DNA from: an uncultured Phycisphaerales bacterium
GTDB lineage: Bacteria > Planctomycetota > Phycisphaerae > UBA1845 > CAIVHJ01
Reading direction: 5' to 3'
NCBI GenBank assembly: GCA_903905665.1
Contig: CAIVHJ010000002.1
Span: forward strand, 1 to 9,379
Length of the DNA stretch: 9,379 nucleotides
Position numbers and translations under genes: made by a program
Notes under the pieces: model-generated
Database searches by the model: none
The model's input: only the letters and a program-made list of their open reading frames with translations
Told to the model about the DNA's origin: nothing
Shown here: piece by piece, positions 1 to 5,736 of the stretch
How positions within the stretch are numbered: position 1 is the first letter of the stretch
Layout: each line of letters starts with the position of its first letter

Positions 1-416
1 GTGGTCATGGCGGTGCCTTCGCGTTTGTAGGCGTCCATGATTTCCTTGGCGAGTCGTTCGGCCATGGGTTTTCCCTTGACGCTTCGAGCGGCATCCCGGA
101 GCCATCGCATCGCCAATGACATCTGGCGTTTCGTGCTGACCGGAACGGGAACCTGATAGTTGGAGCCGCCGACGCGTTTGGATCGGACCTCGATGTTGGG
201 TTTGATGTTGTTGACGGCGGTTTCGAAGACTTCGATGGGTTTGGCGTCTTTGATGCGTTTGGCGATGAGTTCCATGGCGTCATAAAAAGCCCGGGTGGCG
301 ACGCTTTTCTTGCCTTCCCACATCATGGAGTTGATAAACCGGCTCACAAGTTTACTCTGAAACCGCGGGTCGGGTTTGATGTATTGATCTGCTTCGGTAA
401 ACGATTTACGTCCCAT
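1..416 (-). CDS. rpsG: 30S ribosomal protein S7, C-terminus cut by window edge
   Basis: Small-subunit protein S7 binds the 3' major domain of 16S rRNA and starts assembly of the 30S head. The minus-strand frame read from the ATG at 416 gives 138 residues with no stop before base 1. It contains the S7 core: VFETAVNN (63-70), IKPNIEVRSKRVGG (71-84) and SNYQVPVPV (85-93). Bacterial S7 is usually about 156 residues, so roughly the last 20, including the usual His/Asn-rich tail, lie outside the window. The start is supported by GGGAGG at 430-435, although the 13-nt spacing is longer than ideal. The gene begins 22 nt after the bioY stop and is presumably co-transcribed with rpsL and bioY. Identity is near certain; only the 3' end is missing. 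Confidence 0.96.
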   Translation of the reverse strand, partial: MGRKSFTEADQYIKPDPRFQSKLVSRFINSMMWEGKKSVATRAFYDAMELIAKRIKDAKPIEVFETAVNNIKPNIEVRSKRVGGSNYQVPVPVSTKRQMSLAMRWLRDAARSVKGKPMAERLAKEIMDAYKREGTAMT

Positions 417-429
417 GTGTGTCTTGCAA

Positions 430-435
430 CCTCCC
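430..435 (-). promoter_or_regulatory. Shine-Dalgarno of rpsG
   Basis: GGGAGG on the minus strand lies 13 nt before the rpsG ATG and inside the 22-nt gap after bioY. The match to the anti-SD is strong but the spacing is long. It sits so close to the bioY stop that translational coupling is possible. Confidence 0.6.
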
Positions 436-438
436 GAA

Positions 439-1026
439 TCAATTGGTCCCTCGACAAAGAGGATAGGTCAGATGACCGATCATGATGGTCAGACTGATTT
501 TCAAAACTTCACCGGTTACGAACGGATAAAGTCCTTTTTGCATCGCCCAGTGGATGCTTCCGGCTTGCAGGGCCAGCCAGGCCACGCCGCAGGTGTAGAT
601 GACCGTGGTAGCGATCAGTCCGGCGGAGCAGATGGCTAAGCTGGAACCGCGTCCCCGTCGGCTGATGAATCCTGCGATCCATGGTGCGATCACAAATCCC
701 AAAAGGTATCCGGCGGTGGGACCAGCGATGTAGTGAATTCCTGTTCCCGCGCCGGCAAAAACCGGAGCGCCCAGAATACCCAGTAAAACGTACAATAACT
801 GGCTTGCGGAACCGAGTCGGCTTCCTAGAACCAGACCGGATGAGACAACCGCCAATGTCTGGAGCGTCATCGGAACCGGAGTGCCAGGGAGCGGGATCCG
901 AATCGCCGCGCCCAACGCCGTGAGCATTGCGAATGCAACCACGCCGAAAGCCGCCGTGAGCATTCGATGCTTGTCACGCGGAACAGCCAAGCCTAAAACT
1001 GCGGAATGATTATTCATACTCGTCAT
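439..1026 (-). CDS. bioY: BioY biotin transporter S component, inside the str operon
   Basis: BioY is the membrane-embedded substrate-binding subunit of an ECF-type biotin importer. It works with EcfA/EcfT energising subunits, or sometimes alone. The 195-residue product is the usual family size and is mostly hydrophobic, with about five or six membrane segments. Family signatures visible are PVPMTLQTLAV (50-60), GPTAGYLLGF (102-111) and PFVTGEVLK (168-176). The frame stays open upstream to about 1401, but that part overlaps rpsL and has no BioY character, so I start at the ATG at 1026. The ATG at 1017 is equally possible and neither has a clear Shine-Dalgarno. It lies 29 nt after rpsL and 22 nt before rpsG, so it is probably part of that transcript. 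No EcfA, EcfT, birA or biotin synthesis gene is in the window. Family assignment is firm; which start is used is not. Confidence 0.92.
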   Translation of the reverse strand: MTSMNNHSAVLGLAVPRDKHRMLTAAFGVVAFAMLTALGAAIRIPLPGTPVPMTLQTLAVVSSGLVLGSRLGSASQLLYVLLGILGAPVFAGAGTGIHYIAGPTAGYLLGFVIAPWIAGFISRRGRGSSLAICSAGLIATTVIYTCGVAWLALQAGSIHWAMQKGLYPFVTGEVLKISLTIMIGHLTYPLCRGTN

Positions 1027-1055
1027 CTTTGTGGTTTGCGATCCAGAAGTCTTAC

Positions 1056-1448
1056 CTATTTCTTTCGCCGCTTCACACCGTATTTGGAACGACCCTGATT
1101 GCGGGGGCGACCATCTTTGTCGTTTTCGACGCCGGCGCAGTCGAGCGTGCCCCGGATGATGTGGTAGCGGACGCCCGGAAGGTCCTTGACCCGTCCACCC
1201 CGGATGAGCACGATCGAGTGTTCCTGCAGGTTGTGATCCACGCCGCCGATGTAGGCGGTGACTTCCCGGCCGTTGGTCAGACGAACTCTCGCCACCTTTC
1301 GCAGCGCCGAGTTGGGCTTCTTGGGTGTTTGCGTCTTGACGAGCAGGCAGACACCCCGCTTTTGCGGACTTCGATCGAGGTCGCGAACCTTGTTCTTGCA
1401 AGGAATGACCAGGCGACGTCGTTTCACCAATTGATTAACAGTCGGCAT
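1056..1448 (-). CDS. rpsL: 30S ribosomal protein S12
   Basis: S12 lies at the decoding centre and controls tRNA selection accuracy. The 130-residue product starts MPTVNQLVKR and carries TPKKPNSALRK (41-51), HNLQEHSIVLIRGG (72-85) and RVKDLPGVRYH (86-96). Lys43 and Lys88, where streptomycin-resistance substitutions usually map, are unchanged, so a sensitive ribosome is expected at this site. Asp89, the site methylthiolated by RimO in some bacteria, is also present. A small variation is GGVDHNLQ (68-75) where PGEGHNLQ is usual. The start has a good Shine-Dalgarno (AAGGAA, 7 nt upstream). It is the first gene of the operon, 145 nt downstream of tRNA-Ser, and is followed by bioY rather than directly by rpsG. 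Confidence 0.98.
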   Translation of the reverse strand: MPTVNQLVKRRRLVIPCKNKVRDLDRSPQKRGVCLLVKTQTPKKPNSALRKVARVRLTNGREVTAYIGGVDHNLQEHSIVLIRGGRVKDLPGVRYHIIRGTLDCAGVENDKDGRPRNQGRSKYGVKRRKK

Positions 1449-1455
1449 ACCACGG

Positions 1456-1461
1456 TTCCTT
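1456..1461 (-). promoter_or_regulatory. Shine-Dalgarno of rpsL
   Basis: AAGGAA on the minus strand lies 7 nt before the rpsL ATG. It fixes the S12 start and agrees with the conserved MPTVNQL N-terminus. Confidence 0.75.
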
Positions 1462-1483
1462 CGTTGGATTAGAACACTTGTGA

Positions 1484-1516
1484 ATCAGTCTAACTATAAG
1501 AACCCATTAGTCTAAC
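1484..1516. repeat. Two 11-bp direct repeats spaced 22 bp at the rpsL promoter
   Basis: On the minus strand GTTAGACTAAT (1506-1516) and GTTAGACTGAT (1484-1494) match at 10 of 11 bases. They are offset by exactly 22 bp, close to two helical turns. The upstream copy overlaps the proposed -10 element. Such an arrangement could be a paired operator, or simply two tandem -10-like boxes. No known biotin regulator site (BirA or BioR consensus) is recognised here. Confidence 0.5.
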
Positions 1517-1537
1517 ATGCTCTCGTCGGTGTGACAA
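1509..1537 (-). promoter_or_regulatory. Candidate promoter of rpsL-bioY-rpsG
   Basis: On the minus strand TTGTCA (1532-1537) and TAGACT (1509-1514) are separated by 17 bp. They match the sigma70 consensus at 5 of 6 and 4 of 6 positions. A transcript would start near 1502 and give a leader of about 55 nt before rpsL. It lies in the tRNA-rpsL gap, so rpsL can be expressed independently of the tRNA. Confidence 0.45.
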
Positions 1538-1570
1538 GACCCTATGGAAATCGACGGAGAACGGGGTCTT
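1536..1570 (-). terminator. Possible hairpin after tRNA-Ser
   Basis: AAGACCC and GGGTCTT form a 7-bp perfect inverted repeat (1564-1570 and 1536-1542) with a 21-nt loop, just downstream of the tRNA 3' end. There is no T-run after it, so it may be a processing or weak termination structure rather than an intrinsic terminator. Confidence 0.25.
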
Positions 1571-1593
1571 TCCCGATAAGACATGGCCCATCA

Positions 1594-1680
1594 CGGAGGA
1601 GGAGGGATTCGAACCCCCGGTACGGTTACCCGTACGCCGGTTTTCAAAACCGGTCCCTTCAGCCACTCGGGCACTCCTCC
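1594..1680 (-). tRNA. tRNA-Ser (anticodon UGA), CCA not encoded
   Basis: The minus strand folds as a class II tRNA of 87 nt. The acceptor stem is GGAGGAG/CTCCTCC (1674-1680 with 1595-1601) with G as discriminator at 1594. The D arm contains CCCGAGTGGCTGAAGG. The anticodon stem is CCGGT/ACCGG with loop TTTGAAA, giving anticodon UGA for UCA-family serine codons. A long variable arm with a perfect 6-bp stem (GTACGG/CCGTAC) around GTAA is diagnostic of serine tRNAs. The T loop is TTCGAAT, with one G-U pair in its stem. The bases after the discriminator are TGA, so CCA must be added by the tRNA nucleotidyltransferase. It lies upstream of rpsL on the same strand. Confidence 0.97.
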
Positions 1681-1705
1681 CCAAACGCCTGATAATCCGA
1701 GTGTC

Positions 1706-1734
1706 ATCTTAATTTCCCGTCGAGCATCGTGCAA
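1706..1734 (-). promoter_or_regulatory. Candidate promoter of tRNA-Ser
   Basis: On the minus strand TTGCAC (1729-1734) and TAAGAT (1706-1711) are 17 bp apart, about 25 bp ahead of the tRNA 5' end. Both boxes are only partial consensus matches. Position and spacing are the main support. Confidence 0.35.
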
Positions 1735-1812
1735 TCCATAATGCGCGAGGTCTTTTCAGGTGTCTTGGCGCGAGTTCCGGGTGATCCCCTTCCCTGATAT
1801 CCGCCCGTTTCC

Positions 1813-1818
1813 TACAAT
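1813..1818 (+). promoter_or_regulatory. Candidate -10 box very close to the aminotransferase start
   Basis: TACAAT, a 5 of 6 match to the -10 consensus, ends 9 bp before the ATG at 1828. There is no good -35 box 16-18 bp upstream. If used, transcription would begin at or within a few bases of the ATG, giving a leaderless message. That would agree with the lack of a Shine-Dalgarno. Confidence 0.3.
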
Positions 1819-1827
1819 GTTTGGATT

Positions 1828-2934
1828 ATGAAAGTACCTTTGCTTGATTTGAAGGCGCAGTATCGGTCGCTCAAGAATGAAATCGACGCGGGGATTCATC
1901 GGGTGCTGGAATCGCAGGCGTGCATTTTGGGGCCCGAGGTTTTGACGTTCGAGCAACAAATCAACGGGATGGTCGCTCCGGCGAAGTCTTTGGCCATTTC
2001 GAGCGGGACCGATGCGTTATTGATCGCGCTGATGGCGCTGGATATTGGAACCGGTGATGAAGTCATCATGCCGCCGTTTACGTTTTTTGCCACGGCGGCC
2101 GTGGTGCTGCGCGTCGGGGCCAAACCCGTGTTTGTGGATGTGGAAGAGGACAGTTTCAACATCAATCCCACCCTGATCGAATCGGCGATTACTTCGCGCA
2201 CGAAAGCCATCATGCCCGTTCACCTGTTCGGTCAATGCGCCGATATGGAACGAATCAACGCGATTGCCAAGAAGCACCATTTGAAGGTCATCGAGGATGC
2301 GGCGCAGGCGCTGGGCGCCACGCGCAACGGTCATCCGGCGGGAGCTATGAGCGACATCGGTTGCGTGTCTTTTTATCCGACGAAGAATCTGGGCGCCATG
2401 GGTGAGGCAGGGTTGGTGATGACTGCCGATCCGGAGTTGTTCGAGAAATTACGCATTTTGCGTAATCAGGGGATGGAACCGGTTTATCAGCATCATTACG
2501 TGGGCGGGAATTTTCGGATGGATGCGTTTCAGGGGGTGGTGCTTGGGGTGAAGTTTCCGCATCTTGCTGCGTGGAACCGCAAGCGGGCTGAGCACGCCGC
2601 GCATTACAATCAATTGTTCCAAAATTCAGCCGCCATTACTCCTCACGTCATGAGCGGCAACACCCACATTTATCATCAGTACACCATTCGCGTTCCGCAA
2701 CGGGATTCCCTCAAAACACATCTGGGTGACAAGGGAATTGCGACCGGTATTTACTATCCGATTCCGCTTCACCGCCAACCGTGCATGAGCCATCTGGGGT
2801 TGGACCCGAACGCCTGTCCGGTGTCGAATCGTTTGGCCGGGGAGGTTCTTTCGCTTCCGATTTATCCCGAACTCAGCTCGGAACAAGTCGAGTACGTTGG
2901 TCGAAACATTCTGGAATTTCTGAAAACTGTGTGA
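1828..2934 (+). CDS. DegT/DnrJ/EryC1 family PLP-dependent sugar aminotransferase
   Basis: This fold-type I aminotransferase family transfers an amino group, usually from glutamate, to a keto-sugar nucleotide for surface polysaccharide or O-antigen sugars. The 368 residues match the usual length. Visible features are the N-terminal VPLLDLKAQY (3-12), the PLP phosphate-binding SGTDAL (59-64), the PLP-ring aspartate in EDAAQALGA (156-164) and the catalytic Schiff-base lysine K186 in SFYPTKNLGA. The C-terminal YYPIPLHRQP (309-318) and SLPIYPELS (342-350) are also typical. After the lysine the sequence reads GEAG (192-195) where GDGG/GEGG is more common. No Shine-Dalgarno precedes the ATG. It stands alone, divergent from the tRNA and convergent with pdxA (17 bp between stops), so no neighbour identifies the sugar substrate. 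Family is secure; substrate unknown. Confidence 0.93.
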   Translation: MKVPLLDLKAQYRSLKNEIDAGIHRVLESQACILGPEVLTFEQQINGMVAPAKSLAISSGTDALLIALMALDIGTGDEVIMPPFTFFATAAVVLRVGAKPVFVDVEEDSFNINPTLIESAITSRTKAIMPVHLFGQCADMERINAIAKKHHLKVIEDAAQALGATRNGHPAGAMSDIGCVSFYPTKNLGAMGEAGLVMTADPELFEKLRILRNQGMEPVYQHHYVGGNFRMDAFQGVVLGVKFPHLAAWNRKRAEHAAHYNQLFQNSAAITPHVMSGNTHIYHQYTIRVPQRDSLKTHLGDKGIATGIYYPIPLHRQPCMSHLGLDPNACPVSNRLAGEVLSLPIYPELSSEQVEYVGRNILEFLKTV

Positions 2935-2951
2935 GGATGATCGCGTAAAAC

Positions 2952-4010
2952 TCAAACCGCCGAGGGTGCGGACGGAGACACTACGCGACGGCGCGAGAGT
3001 TGCAGGGCCAGTCGGATGGCTTCGGTCATGCTTCCCGCGTCGGCCTGATTTTTACCGACGATGTCGAACGCGGTCCCATGACTTGGGCTGGTTCGGATGA
3101 TCGGGAGACCCAGGGTGAGGTTCACGGCGCCGGTGAAGGCGTGCATTTTGACCGGAATCAATCCCTGATCGTTATACATCGCCACGATGCCGTCGAAGTG
3201 ATATTGCGGGTGATCGTTGGCAACGTGAGTAAACAGCGTATCCGCCGGGAACGGACCCTCGACATCAAAACCCTGTTCGCGGGCCATGGTCATCGCCGGT
3301 TCAATGATGCGTGATTCCTCGTCTCCGAAGCTTCCCTCCTCGCCGGCATGGGGGTTCAATCCGGCGACGGCGATTCGCGGACGTTCGATGCCGAACCAGT
3401 TTTTGAGGGCTGTACCCAGTCGCTCGATCGGGAAAAAGACCCTGCCGATGGTGAAGGAATGTCGCAAGTCGAACAGGGCTTCGTGGGTGCTGGCGAGTGC
3501 GACGCGAAGCCGCCCGCCCACAAACGCCATCACGACGTTCTTGGCCTTGCAGGTTTCGGCGAGTTTTTCGGTGTGTCCGGGGAATTTGTAACCGGCCATG
3601 TGCCAGCTGGTTTTGTGAATCGGGCCGGTGACGAGCGCGTCGAATCGTCCCGCCAGAACCCCCGCGAGTGCGTCGTCGAGGAATCGCATGGAGGCGTGAC
3701 CGCCCTCGGCGGTCGGGCGGCGGATCGAGGGATTCAGGAGCGAATACTCGTCGTAGTCCGCCACGACCACACCCGATTCGATTGCGTCCACTTCTTCGTG
3801 TGGGATGCGAAACCAATAGGGGATGATTTCGGCGGCATCGGCAGCGTAGTCCAGCAGCTCGGACAAGCCAAAGATGACAAATCGACCACCTCGGCGAATC
3901 GTCGGGTCGGCTAGCGCCTTGACGATCACCTCGGCACCGATCCCTGCCGGTTCACCCAGCGTGATCGCGATCAGTGGTTTGTCATTGAAATGGTTCGTCG
4001 GCGTCGTCAT
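2952..4010 (-). CDS. pdxA: 4-hydroxythreonine-4-phosphate dehydrogenase (PdxA family)
   Basis: PdxA oxidises 4-phosphohydroxy-L-threonine with NAD(P) in the DXP-dependent pyridoxal phosphate pathway, supplying the substrate that PdxJ joins to deoxyxylulose phosphate. The 352 residues fit the family (about 330-350). Motifs in order are ITLGEPAGIGAEV (16-28), ALVTGPIHK (125-133), GYKFPGHTE (140-148), GLNPHAGEEG (217-226), AMYNDQGLIP (277-286), VNLTLGLPIIRTSPSHGTA (296-314). Two of the three classical metal-ligand histidines are visible (H146, H221). At the third, normally in MYHDQG, this protein has Asn280. Start ATG 4010 has only a weak AAGGG 12 nt upstream. The gene begins 30 nt after ribE and is likely the last of its operon. 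A PdxA2-like paralogue acting on a related 4-phosphate is an alternative, but GLIP and overall length favour PdxA. Confidence 0.92.
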   Translation of the reverse strand: MTTPTNHFNDKPLIAITLGEPAGIGAEVIVKALADPTIRRGGRFVIFGLSELLDYAADAAEIIPYWFRIPHEEVDAIESGVVVADYDEYSLLNPSIRRPTAEGGHASMRFLDDALAGVLAGRFDALVTGPIHKTSWHMAGYKFPGHTEKLAETCKAKNVVMAFVGGRLRVALASTHEALFDLRHSFTIGRVFFPIERLGTALKNWFGIERPRIAVAGLNPHAGEEGSFGDEESRIIEPAMTMAREQGFDVEGPFPADTLFTHVANDHPQYHFDGIVAMYNDQGLIPVKMHAFTGAVNLTLGLPIIRTSPSHGTAFDIVGKNQADAGSMTEAIRLALQLSRRRVVSPSAPSAV

Positions 4011-4040
4011 CGTATTGCGCTGCCCTTTGTTTAATTGTAT

Positions 4041-4700
4041 TCACGCGAAACCGTGGTTTCTCAGTTTTTCCCACCAATCGGCGTCGGGAGATGATTCGGT
4101 AGGCGAACCGTGCAGGAATCGAAGCTGATGAAGGATCGTTCGCGACACGATATCGGTCTCAAGGTTCACCCTGTCTCCTACCCTCAAATCAGCCAGATTG
4201 GTTCGAGACAGCGTGGTCGGGATGAGCGCCACGGCGAATTCGCCGGATTGCACCTCAACCACCGTCAGCGACACGCCGTTAATGGCGACGGAGCCTTTGG
4301 GAATGATCAGGGGCGTCAGACTTCCATCGTGTCGAAACCGAAAGATCTGTTCCGAACCTGTGTTTTGGACACGGTTTACCTCCACGACGGCATCGACGTG
4401 ACCCTGAACCAGATGTCCCTCAAATCGGTCACCGGCGCGGATGGAACGTTCCAGATTGACGCGATGACCTACCCGGAGTTGTCCCAGATTGGTCCGCCGC
4501 AATGTTTCGTGAATCACGTCGAAGTCGCATTGATTCGCCGCGGGATTGACCGCCGTCAGGCATACCCCGTTAACCGCCAGACTGTTTCCTTCGCCAAGCA
4601 CCCCCAGGCACGAAGGAACCTCCAGCGTCAGGCGAACGCCGTCAGCCTTCGAAAGAACCTGAATCACATGACCTGTCGTTTCAACGATTCCCGTGAACAT
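4041..4700 (-). CDS. ribE: Riboflavin synthase, alpha subunit
   Basis: This enzyme (called RibE or RibC depending on species) dismutates two 6,7-dimethyl-8-ribityllumazine molecules into riboflavin and a pyrimidinedione, the last step of riboflavin synthesis. The 219 residues form two tandem lumazine-binding domains. The first starts with the canonical MFTGIVETTG (1-10) and has VNGVCLTAV (43-51). The second begins around GHLVQGHVDAV (95-105) and has INGVSLTVVE (140-149) and IPTTLSRTNL (160-169). The duplication is visible in the paired NGVxLT and RTNLxxLRVGxRVNLE segments. AGGGAG lies about 11 nt upstream of the ATG. It sits 46 nt after lpxI and 30 nt before pdxA, all in one direction. No other rib gene is in the window. 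Confidence is very high. Confidence 0.96.
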   Translation of the reverse strand: MFTGIVETTGHVIQVLSKADGVRLTLEVPSCLGVLGEGNSLAVNGVCLTAVNPAANQCDFDVIHETLRRTNLGQLRVGHRVNLERSIRAGDRFEGHLVQGHVDAVVEVNRVQNTGSEQIFRFRHDGSLTPLIIPKGSVAINGVSLTVVEVQSGEFAVALIPTTLSRTNLADLRVGDRVNLETDIVSRTILHQLRFLHGSPTESSPDADWWEKLRNHGFA

Positions 4701-4746
4701 TCGTAGTGATGCTCCCTTGAAAGTCTTTTGTCCTGATTAAAGAATG

Positions 4747-5736
4747 CTAGCGACTGCCGGGGGTTGTATCAAGCGATATCGAAGGGCCGGACGGCGGGGA
4801 GGGGTCTTTGCGGCCGACGACGACAATTCCCAGTCGGTCGGCGAGGGCGAGGGTTTTTTCGCGGTCCACCATGAAGGTTTTGTCGGCTTCGACGCAGAGA
4901 ACCTTGGCGCCTTGGCGATGGAGATTTTCGATGGTTTGCGGTCCGATGGTGGGAACATCGAATCGCATATCCTGATTGGGCTTTCCCACCTTGATGTGGC
5001 ACCAGCCGCCGGTTTTGCAGAGTTGGCCGGTGCGTTCGATCATCCGGTCGGTGCCCTCGATGGCTTCCACGGCGATGACTTCCTGTTCCTTGACGGTAAT
5101 GGATTGGCCAATGTCGAGCCGACCCATTTCCTTGGCGATGGCCCATCCGAATTCGATGTCTTTCCACTGAGCGGTCGTCGGCTGACATTGCGTCATGACA
5201 CCTTCGTCGGCGAGAGATTCGGGATTGTATTTGACGCAATCTTCCACGGTGATTCCTTTGGCGGCGAATTCGCGGGCGACGGCGCTCAACAGACTGTCGT
5301 TGCGTTTGTCGGGCACGCGAAAAAACCACAACCGAAACGTCGTCCAATCAGGCAAATAGTAAAAGAATCGCGACCATCCCTCAAGGCCATACATGTCGGT
5401 TTTGCGAACCGAACCGGCCAGAATCGCCTGGGCACATCCGGATCGGCGAATTCGCCGAATAATTCCGCCCAATCGCGTGATGCTCGACCAGTAAAACTCG
5501 TCGGCGATGGATTGCAGCACCGGGTCCGCCAATCCGCGAACCCCCACGCCCACCACGTACCGGCCCGATCGTTTGGCGCCTTCCGCTACGAGGACCGGGA
5601 ATCGCCCTCCGCAGCAGACGAGTCCCAGCCGATCCCGGCTTGCCGGAAGTGAATCGTCGGGATGATCAGTTTCAGCCAAAAACATTGCTCCAGAAATTTT
5701 CGAGAAATCGGTCCGGGTTCTGATCCACATCTTCAC
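4747..5736 (-). CDS. lpxI: UDP-2,3-diacylglucosamine pyrophosphatase LpxI
   Basis: LpxI (DUF1009 family) hydrolyses UDP-2,3-diacylglucosamine to lipid X, the fourth lipid A step, replacing LpxH in some lineages. Motifs are LGLVCCGGRFPVLVAEGA (37-54), the PDWTTFRLWFF stretch (129-139), LDIGQSITVK (207-216), AVEAIEGTD (222-230), KPNQDMRFDVPTIGPQTIE (252-270) and GAKVLCVEADKTFM (276-289). The EGTD aspartate (D230) is in the position reported to be essential in the Caulobacter enzyme. The glycine-rich start reads CCGG where GGG is usual. The GTG at 5736 overlaps the lpxD stop (GTGA) and gives 329 residues. That is longer than the usual 270-290 because of a 36-residue N-terminal lead, so ATG 5730 or ATG 5685 (preceded by GGAG) may be the true start. 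Position directly after lpxD strongly supports a lipid A role. Confidence 0.94.
   Translation of the reverse strand: MKMWIRTRTDFSKISGAMFLAETDHPDDSLPASRDRLGLVCCGGRFPVLVAEGAKRSGRYVVGVGVRGLADPVLQSIADEFYWSSITRLGGIIRRIRRSGCAQAILAGSVRKTDMYGLEGWSRFFYYLPDWTTFRLWFFRVPDKRNDSLLSAVAREFAAKGITVEDCVKYNPESLADEGVMTQCQPTTAQWKDIEFGWAIAKEMGRLDIGQSITVKEQEVIAVEAIEGTDRMIERTGQLCKTGGWCHIKVGKPNQDMRFDVPTIGPQTIENLHRQGAKVLCVEADKTFMVDREKTLALADRLGIVVVGRKDPSPPSGPSISLDTTPGSR

Noticed and set aside
1027..1401. Upstream continuation of the bioY frame, which would give a 320-residue protein
   Set aside because: It overlaps rpsL on the same strand, is Arg/Ser/Gly-rich low-quality sequence, and BioY homology begins only after 1026. 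It is an out-of-frame reading of rpsL.
1484..1537. BirA or BioR biotin operator upstream of rpsL-bioY
   Set aside because: No palindrome resembling the known biotin-regulator sites is present; the repeats are direct, not inverted.
1490..1684. Minus-strand 64-codon open frame over the tRNA
   Set aside because: It covers the whole tRNA-Ser gene, which explains the sequence.
2935..2951. Bidirectional terminator between the convergent aminotransferase and pdxA genes
   Set aside because: The 17-bp gap has no inverted repeat or T-run.
4744..5652. Plus-strand 302-codon open frame opposite lpxI
   Set aside because: It is fully antisense to a clear LpxI, its translation has no recognisable motif, and long antisense frames are expected in this GC-rich DNA.
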